Source of the DNA: JAFDVL01 sp043736395
GTDB lineage: Bacteria; Acidobacteriota; Blastocatellia; RBC074
Assembly (NCBI GenBank): GCA_043736395.1
Contig: JAYTCQ010000428.1
Coordinates: 1 to 11,332, forward strand
DNA length: 11,332 bases
Direction: 5' to 3'
Below the pieces are notes generated by a model. That model made no database searches and was not told where the DNA came from. It was given only the letters and a program-made list of their open reading frames with translations. How positions within the stretch are numbered: position 1 is the first letter of the stretch; every line of letters starts with the position of its first letter. Below are positions 7,288 through 11,332 of this stretch, in pieces. The position numbers and the translations under genes were made by a program.

Positions 7288-8652
7288 TTAATCATCATCG
7301 CGATAAATTTTTAATTTGTTGTGTAATGTCTTCAGGCTGATATTTAGTAAATCGGCGGCACGGGTTTTATTATTTCCCGTTTTAATTAATGTTTTGAGAA
7401 TTAATTGTCGTTCGGCTTCATCTAATGGAATCGGCAGCGGCAGCGTTAATGAATCTTCATCGCGAAGCGTTCTGCCGTCGAATAATTGCGAAGGTAAATG
7501 TTGCTTTTCAATTTTAATGCCATCGCAGACGACGAGCGCATGTTCGACGACGTTGCGGAGTTCACGTACGTTGCCCGGCCACGGATAGCGCGAGAAAATT
7601 TCCAGCACTTCCGGCGCGATAATTCTAACTTGCCGCGAATGGCGTTCGCGCAAAGTGTCAACCAAATGTTGTGCCAGCAGCGGAATGTCATCACGCCGTT
7701 CGCGCAGGGCGGGAAGCTCAATATGAATAACATTCAACCGATACAATAAATCTTCGCGGAGCATGTTTTCACGCACTGCTTTATGAGGGTCTTTATTCGT
7801 TGCAGCAAGGACTCTCACATCCACTGTAACTTCTTTACTGCCACCCAGACGACGTAGTTTCCTGTCTTCCAAAACACGCAGCAGTTTCGCTTGTAAGGTA
7901 ATCGGCATCTCGCCTATTTCATCCAGAAACAGCGTGCCATTATCCGCTAATTCAAAGCATCCTTCGCGGCGCGCGATGGCTCCGGTGAAGGCTCCTTTTT
8001 CGTGTCCGAACAATTCAGATTCCATCAATGTTTCTGGGATTGCCGAACAGTTAATCGGGATATACGGATAGGCGGCGCGTGAACTCAATTGATGAATGGT
8101 TTGTGCGACTAAATCTTTTCCAGTGCCGGATTCTCCGGTGATGAGTACGGAGACGGCAGAATTCGCTACTTGTTCGATGGTGGTGTAAAGCTGGCGCATG
8201 GAGTGTGAAGCGCCGACCAATTTTCCAAAAACTCCGTGTTCGCTGAGCTGTCTTCTAAGTTGGGTATTTTCGCGTTTGACCGAAGAACGTTCCAGCGCAC
8301 GACGGACTACAACATTTAATTGCCGGGTATTAATTGGCTTTTCGAAATAATAAAACGCGCCTTCTTCCATGACAGCTCGCATAGCGTCTTCGATGCTGGC
8401 TTGTCCGGTTAGTAAAATAACAGAAGCATCCGGGTGCAGTTCTCGTAACTTGCTCAATAAGCCAAAGCCGTCCAATTTCGGCATGTATATATCGCTGATA
8501 ACAACGTCAGGCAAAAAATCTGCGGCAATCGCTAAGGCTTCCTCGCCGTTGGATGCCACCTGTGTCTGGTAACCCCAGTCTGTCACCATTTCGCTTAAGC
8601 CGGCACGCGCCGCTGGCTCGTCATCAACGATTAGAATTTTTGGAAGGTTCAT
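7288..8652 (-). CDS. NtrC-family sigma-54-dependent response regulator
   Basis: This 454-residue protein has the full receiver, AAA+ and Fis-type HTH architecture. The receiver (about 4-120) has the acidic pair D10/D11, phospho-acceptor D54 (VISDIYMP), T82 and K105. A short linker leads to the sigma-54 interaction domain (about 143-370). This has Walker A GESGTGKD (173-180), the sigma-54-contacting loop GAFTGA (220-225), Walker B LFLDEIGEM with D244/E245, candidate arginine fingers R299/R305, and PWPGNVREL (357-365). The HTH lies at about 426-450 (NKTRAADLLNISLKTLHNKL). It should bind upstream activator sites and use ATP hydrolysis to open sigma-54 promoters when phosphorylated. No histidine kinase lies in the window, so its partner and regulon are unknown. 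It is divergent from the small-protein gene. No Shine-Dalgarno precedes the ATG; a TGGTAAACT extended -10 (8670-8662) close to the start would give an almost leaderless mRNA. Confidence 0.96.
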   Translation of the reverse strand: MNLPKILIVDDEPAARAGLSEMVTDWGYQTQVASNGEEALAIAADFLPDVVISDIYMPKLDGFGLLSKLRELHPDASVILLTGQASIEDAMRAVMEEGAFYYFEKPINTRQLNVVVRRALERSSVKRENTQLRRQLSEHGVFGKLVGASHSMRQLYTTIEQVANSAVSVLITGESGTGKDLVAQTIHQLSSRAAYPYIPINCSAIPETLMESELFGHEKGAFTGAIARREGCFELADNGTLFLDEIGEMPITLQAKLLRVLEDRKLRRLGGSKEVTVDVRVLAATNKDPHKAVRENMLREDLLYRLNVIHIELPALRERRDDIPLLAQHLVDTLRERHSRQVRIIAPEVLEIFSRYPWPGNVRELRNVVEHALVVCDGIKIEKQHLPSQLFDGRTLRDEDSLTLPLPIPLDEAERQLILKTLIKTGNNKTRAADLLNISLKTLHNKLKIYRDDD

Positions 8653-8661
8653 AATAATTAG

Positions 8662-8670
8662 AGTTTACCA
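8662..8670 (-). promoter_or_regulatory. Possible extended -10 box for the response-regulator gene
   Basis: On the minus strand TGGTAAACT has the TGn extension and four of six -10 matches. Initiation 6-8 nt downstream would fall within a few bases of the ATG at 8652, consistent with the missing Shine-Dalgarno. No convincing -35 is seen. Confidence 0.25.
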
Positions 8671-8720
8671 CGAAAACTACAGTCATAAATCTATGACAAG
8701 AAGTATGAATAATTTTTGTC

Positions 8721-8749
8721 TTGATCTTAGACTACAAGCCAGCTATTCT
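8721..8749 (+). promoter_or_regulatory. Candidate sigma-70-type promoter for the 59-residue protein gene
   Basis: TTGATC (8721-8726) and TATTCT (8744-8749) are separated by 17 nt. Each matches four of six consensus bases. Transcription would begin near 8756 and give a leader of about 80 nt before the GTG at 8836. The leader contains an 8-bp A/T-rich hairpin, AAAACGAA (8774-8781) with TTCGTTTT (8797-8804). Confidence 0.4.
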
Positions 8750-8773
8750 TGTGATGCCCTTGTTAAAACAAAA

Positions 8774-8804
8774 AAAACGAATTCTCACAACCACTGTTCG
8801 TTTT
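8774..8804 (+). other. Leader stem-loop upstream of the small-protein gene
   Basis: AAAACGAA and TTCGTTTT form a perfect 8-bp stem with a 15-nt loop. It sits between the candidate promoter and the ribosome-binding site at 8824. The stem is A/T-rich and weak, and GTTTTT follows it, so it could act as an attenuator or leader fold. Confidence 0.3.
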
Positions 8805-8835
8805 GTTTTTCATCTAACGTTCCAAGGAGTTCACC

Positions 8836-9015
8836 GTGCAGCAATTGTCTGAAGATTCCCCCTTAGTAGGAACAAATGTTTATGCACTGCCCGCGTCAGC
8901 GGAAGCAGAATGGCGATTCAGCTACCGATTTTCCAAGACTCGGTCAAATCATCTAAAAACACTAGCGTTTGGTTTTAGTTTGATAGCCCTGATTGTATTC
9001 GCTATCCAATTCTAG
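8836..9015 (+). CDS. Small 59-residue protein with a C-terminal transmembrane segment, function unknown
   Basis: A GTG at 8836 is preceded by AAGGAG (8824-8829) with 6-nt spacing, and by a plausible promoter at 8721-8749. The 59-codon frame ends with TAG at 9015. The N-terminal 25 residues are polar and acidic (MQQLSEDSP onward, with several Glu). Residues 26-41 are basic and aromatic (W26, R27, Y30, R31, K34, R36, K41). Residues 42-59 are hydrophobic and run to the C-terminus (TLAFGFSLIALIVFAIQF), so the protein is probably tail-anchored, with the basic stretch on the cytosolic side by the positive-inside rule. No family is recognised. It lies between a divergent sigma-54 regulator and a c-di-GMP enzyme in the same direction. 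A strong stem-loop about 45 nt past the stop may end its transcript. The main doubt is its short length; support comes from translation signals, not homology. Confidence 0.6.
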   Translation: MQQLSEDSPLVGTNVYALPASAEAEWRFSYRFSKTRSNHLKTLAFGFSLIALIVFAIQF

Positions 9016-9060
9016 CCAGAACAGAAAAAAAGATAATAGTAATTTGTTGATCTCGGTCAA

Positions 9061-9091
9061 GGTGGCAGAGTTGTGCGTTCACTCTGTCACC
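9061..9091 (+). terminator. Strong stem-loop after the small-protein gene, possible terminator without a T-run
   Basis: GGTGGCAGAG (9061-9070) pairs with CTCTGTCACC (9082-9091). All ten positions pair with one G-U, and T9071-A9081 adds an eleventh pair, leaving a 9-nt loop. It begins 45 nt past the stop at 9015. The following bases are A/T-rich (AATTAATT) rather than a T-run, so a role in RNA stability or Rho-assisted termination is also possible. Confidence 0.45.
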
Positions 9092-9159
9092 AATTAATTC
9101 CTCACGAATTGTCAGTACGATGATCGAGGATAAAGGAAAGAGTAAAAATCCGGCATAAT

Positions 9160-9175
9160 CAGGTGAGCTAACCTG
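9160..9175 (+). other. Compact hairpin in the intergenic region
   Basis: CAGGT (9160-9164) pairs with ACCTG (9171-9175) around the 6-nt loop GAGCTA. CCGG at 9150-9153 and CCGG at 9182-9185 can form an outer 4-bp helix around it. Confidence 0.35.
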
Positions 9176-9208
9176 TCCTACCCGGTCCGGCAAAACTCAA
9201 AAATAATA

Positions 9209-9241
9209 GCGGCAGCTTCTATCACCTTCGCCCACTGCCGT
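9209..9241 (+). other. 7-bp stem with a long C-rich loop
   Basis: GCGGCAG (9209-9215) pairs with CTGCCGT (9235-9241) with one G-U closing pair. The loop is 19 nt and pyrimidine-rich. It lies about 90 nt before the ATG of the c-di-GMP gene and is a candidate leader element. Confidence 0.35.
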
Positions 9242-9331
9242 ATCACTTAAGGTCCCCGCCTATTCACTTATTCACAACCCTGCGAATAAATATTTTGCAT
9301 GTAAAGCAGGATATTTTGTTCTGGAGACTCT

Positions 9332-11332
9332 ATGATTCAAGATCCGGTCAAGCTTTTACTGGTGGGCAGCGACGAATGTGCGCAGCTTATCGGTACATTA
9401 TTAAAAAGCCGAGATCAATTTGTTGTGACCAATCTTCCAACTCTTGAAAAAGCTACAGCGGAAATTTTGAGCGGAGATTTTCAATTATTATTACTGGAAC
9501 ATGAAACCGATAAAAGCCAGCCGATCTTGTCGCAATTAGAAATTATCGGAGAGTCGAATGCGATCCTTCCGATCATCATCCTAACCGATGAATCGCATGA
9601 TCTTGATGAGCAGGAGATTCTTAACGCAGGAGCGCAGGATTACCTGATCAAAAGTCATTTGACGGGAGCGTTATTAGAGCGATCCTTTAAATACTCCATC
9701 AAAGAAACAAAAACTTTACATGCTTTGCGCGCCAGTGAAGAACGATACGCTTTGGCTGCACATGGCACGAATGATGGTTTGTGGGATTGGGATTTGAAAA
9801 ACGATGAAGCATTTTATTCCATGCGTTGGAAAATGATGCTGGGCTATTCCGAGAATGAAATTGCGAATCGGCCTGACGAATGGTTCAGCCGGGTTCATCC
9901 TGATGATTATCGTGAATTAGAGCGTGAACTGGCGATTCATCTGGAAAGTAAATCTTCGCATTTCCAGCATGAGCATCGGATGTTGCATCGCAATGGAAAA
10001 TATTATTGGATGCTCAGCCGGGGTGTTGCCGTTCGTGATGCCAATGGCGCGGCTTACCGGATGGTCGGTTCACAAACTGATATTAATAAACGTAAGCAGG
10101 TGGAAGCCAAATTACAGCACGACGCTTTACACGACACCTTGACCGGACTTCCGAATCGCGAATTATTTACGGAGCGAATTCGTCAGGCGCTGGTTCGTTC
10201 GCAGTTGGGCTCACCGCAGGAATTAGCCGTCCTTTTTATTGATCTTGATCGTTTCAAATTGGTCAATGACAGCCTTGGACATTCCGCCGGAGACGGCTTA
10301 TTGGTAGAAGTTGCGCAACGTTTGAAAGGTTGTTTACGGCTCACTGATTTGGTCGCGCGGTTAAGCGGAGATGAATTTGCCGTGATGCTGACGCAACTCC
10401 GTTCCGTGGAAGATGCAGCGTTGATTTCGGCTCGGCTTCAGGAATCTCTGGTGGAGCCGTTTCAGGTGGCGGGTCGAGAAGTTTACACTTCTGCCAGCAT
10501 CGGCATTGTCCTCAGAACCACTGAAAATGAAACGGCAGAAGATTTGCTTCGCGATGCGGATATTGCGCTGCATCGTGCCAAGAGCAATGGGAAAGCCCGG
10601 TTTGAATTGTTCGATCCGCAAATGCACGAACAGGCAAAACGCCTGATGCAATTGGAAACAGATTTACGTTTAGCCTTACAGCGTAACGAATTCGTTGTTT
10701 ATTATCAGCCAATCATTGAGCTGAAAACAGGTCGTCTGTCAGGATTTGAATCGTTAATTCGTTGGAATCACCCGGAAAGAGGTATCGTCGGGCCGATAGA
10801 TTTTATCTCAATCTCTGAAGAAAACGGTTTGATTAATCCGATTGGGCAATGGGTGTTGCAGGAGTCCTGCCGTCAATTGCGTCAATGGCAAAAAGACTTT
10901 CCGAACTGTTCAGCGCTCACGATTAGCGTGAATTTATCTGGCAAACAATTGGCGACGCCAGGCTTGATTGAAATCATTGAAAAGATATTGCGTGAGAGTG
11001 AAATTAATCCGACCTGTGTGAAATTAGAAATCACCGAAAGTGTGATCATGGAAAATGCGAATGTCGTGGCTGACATTCTGGGGCAGCTGAAAAAGTTGGG
11101 CGTCCGCCTGGCGATTGATGATTTCGGTACGGGTTACTCTTCGTTCGGACATCTGCATAAATTCCCAATTGATACGTTAAAGATTGATCGCTCATTCGTC
11201 AATCAAATGGAACTCTCAACGGAAAGCGCAGAGATTGTGAAAACGATTTTAGTATTGGCTCACAATCTGAATAAAGAAGTAGTCGCAGAAGGGGTTGAAA
11301 ATACTGCACAGATTGAGCAATTACGGGCCTTG
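9332..11332 (+). CDS. Receiver-like/PAS/GGDEF/EAL c-di-GMP turnover protein, 3' end cut by the window
   Basis: 667 codons are visible from the ATG at 9332 (GGAG 5 nt upstream). Residues 5-125 form a receiver-like domain, but the usual acidic pair reads G12-S13-D14 and the phospho-acceptor position is Glu56 (LLLLEHE); T85 and K107 are kept. A PAS domain with PAC end spans about 137-257. The GGDEF domain (about 262-430) has DLDRFKLVND (D304, N312), GHSAGD and SGDEF at 345-349. An RxxD inhibitory site lies at 336-339, five residues upstream. The EAL domain starts near 440: ESL at 473-475 in place of EAL, then N534, E566, DDFGTGYSS (596-604), K617 and E653. All main metal and catalytic residues are visible, so both synthesis and hydrolysis of c-di-GMP are possible. 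No transmembrane segment is seen, so it is probably cytosolic and sensory through PAS. Only about the last 40 residues of a typical EAL domain are missing. Confidence 0.95.
   Translation, partial: MIQDPVKLLLVGSDECAQLIGTLLKSRDQFVVTNLPTLEKATAEILSGDFQLLLLEHETDKSQPILSQLEIIGESNAILPIIILTDESHDLDEQEILNAGAQDYLIKSHLTGALLERSFKYSIKETKTLHALRASEERYALAAHGTNDGLWDWDLKNDEAFYSMRWKMMLGYSENEIANRPDEWFSRVHPDDYRELERELAIHLESKSSHFQHEHRMLHRNGKYYWMLSRGVAVRDANGAAYRMVGSQTDINKRKQVEAKLQHDALHDTLTGLPNRELFTERIRQALVRSQLGSPQELAVLFIDLDRFKLVNDSLGHSAGDGLLVEVAQRLKGCLRLTDLVARLSGDEFAVMLTQLRSVEDAALISARLQESLVEPFQVAGREVYTSASIGIVLRTTENETAEDLLRDADIALHRAKSNGKARFELFDPQMHEQAKRLMQLETDLRLALQRNEFVVYYQPIIELKTGRLSGFESLIRWNHPERGIVGPIDFISISEENGLINPIGQWVLQESCRQLRQWQKDFPNCSALTISVNLSGKQLATPGLIEIIEKILRESEINPTCVKLEITESVIMENANVVADILGQLKKLGVRLAIDDFGTGYSSFGHLHKFPIDTLKIDRSFVNQMELSTESAEIVKTILVLAHNLNKEVVAEGVENTAQIEQLRAL

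Larger units (their letters stand above)
9016..9331 (+). other. 316-bp non-coding region with several stem-loops before the c-di-GMP gene
   Basis: No credible gene is seen on either strand. Four inverted repeats occur: 9061-9091, 9160-9175, 9209-9241 and 9279-9310. A 7-mer direct repeat, TATTCAC, occurs at 9261-9267 and 9269-9275. The motifs of the two known c-di-GMP riboswitch classes were sought by eye and not found. A GGAG at 9323-9326 lies 5 nt before the downstream ATG. No convincing -35/-10 pair was found for that gene. The region may hold the terminator of the small-protein gene and a structured 5' leader. Confidence 0.5.

Noticed and set aside
9061..9078. TGGCAG...GTGC resembling a sigma-54 -24/-12 promoter
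   Set aside because: GG (9064-9065) and GC (9075-9076) are 9 nt apart instead of 10, and the stretch forms the left half of a strong hairpin; the next gene is over 250 nt away.
9002..9193. 63-codon minus-strand open frame in the non-coding region
   Set aside because: It has no ribosome-binding site, overlaps the end of the small-protein gene and runs through three inverted repeats; no recognisable domain.
9140..9331. c-di-GMP riboswitch ahead of the GGDEF-EAL gene
   Set aside because: The conserved cores of c-di-GMP-I and -II aptamers (for example the GGGCAAACC and GCAAAGCC segments) are not present; only unrelated stem-loops are seen.

Overview
The window looks like chromosomal DNA of a Gram-negative-type bacterium, most likely an acidobacterium of the Blastocatellia kind. 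This is an inference. It rests on a VWFA-related protein of the Acidobacteria-rich type at the left edge, a folate-dependent TrmFO, a tandem pair of exported DUF3857/transglutaminase-like proteins, moderate GC content, and intergenic arrays of short CAAAGGG- and CCAAATC-like units. There are no tRNA or rRNA genes, CRISPR arrays, transposases or phage genes.

Layout. Positions 1-1914 (minus strand) hold trmFO followed by the 5' part of an exported VWA-domain protein. The trmFO stop and the VWA start overlap as TGATG. A 100-bp near-perfect palindrome lies inside the VWA signal-peptide coding region. Positions 2061-2993 (plus) encode a membrane-anchored metallophosphoesterase that converges on the next block. 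Positions 3102-7126 (minus) hold two exported DUF3857 plus transglutaminase-like proteins: an upstream copy that has lost all three catalytic residues and a downstream copy that keeps them. Positions 7288-8652 (minus) encode an NtrC-type sigma-54 response regulator with no sensor kinase nearby. Positions 8836-9015 (plus) hold a 59-residue protein with a C-terminal membrane segment, a good ribosome-binding site and a plausible promoter. Positions 9016-9331 are non-coding and rich in stem-loops. Positions 9332-11332 (plus, cut by the window edge) encode a receiver-PAS-GGDEF-EAL c-di-GMP enzyme.

The right half is regulatory: a sigma-54 activator, a tiny membrane protein and a c-di-GMP turnover protein face away from a shared divergent region (8653-8835). 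The left half mixes housekeeping (tRNA m5U54 methylation) with exported proteins. The most distinctive points are the palindrome that appears to have been accommodated in frame inside a signal peptide, the active/inactive transglutaminase pair, the receiver domain whose phospho-acceptor Asp is Glu, and the small tail-anchored protein. No complete new defence or mobile system is visible.
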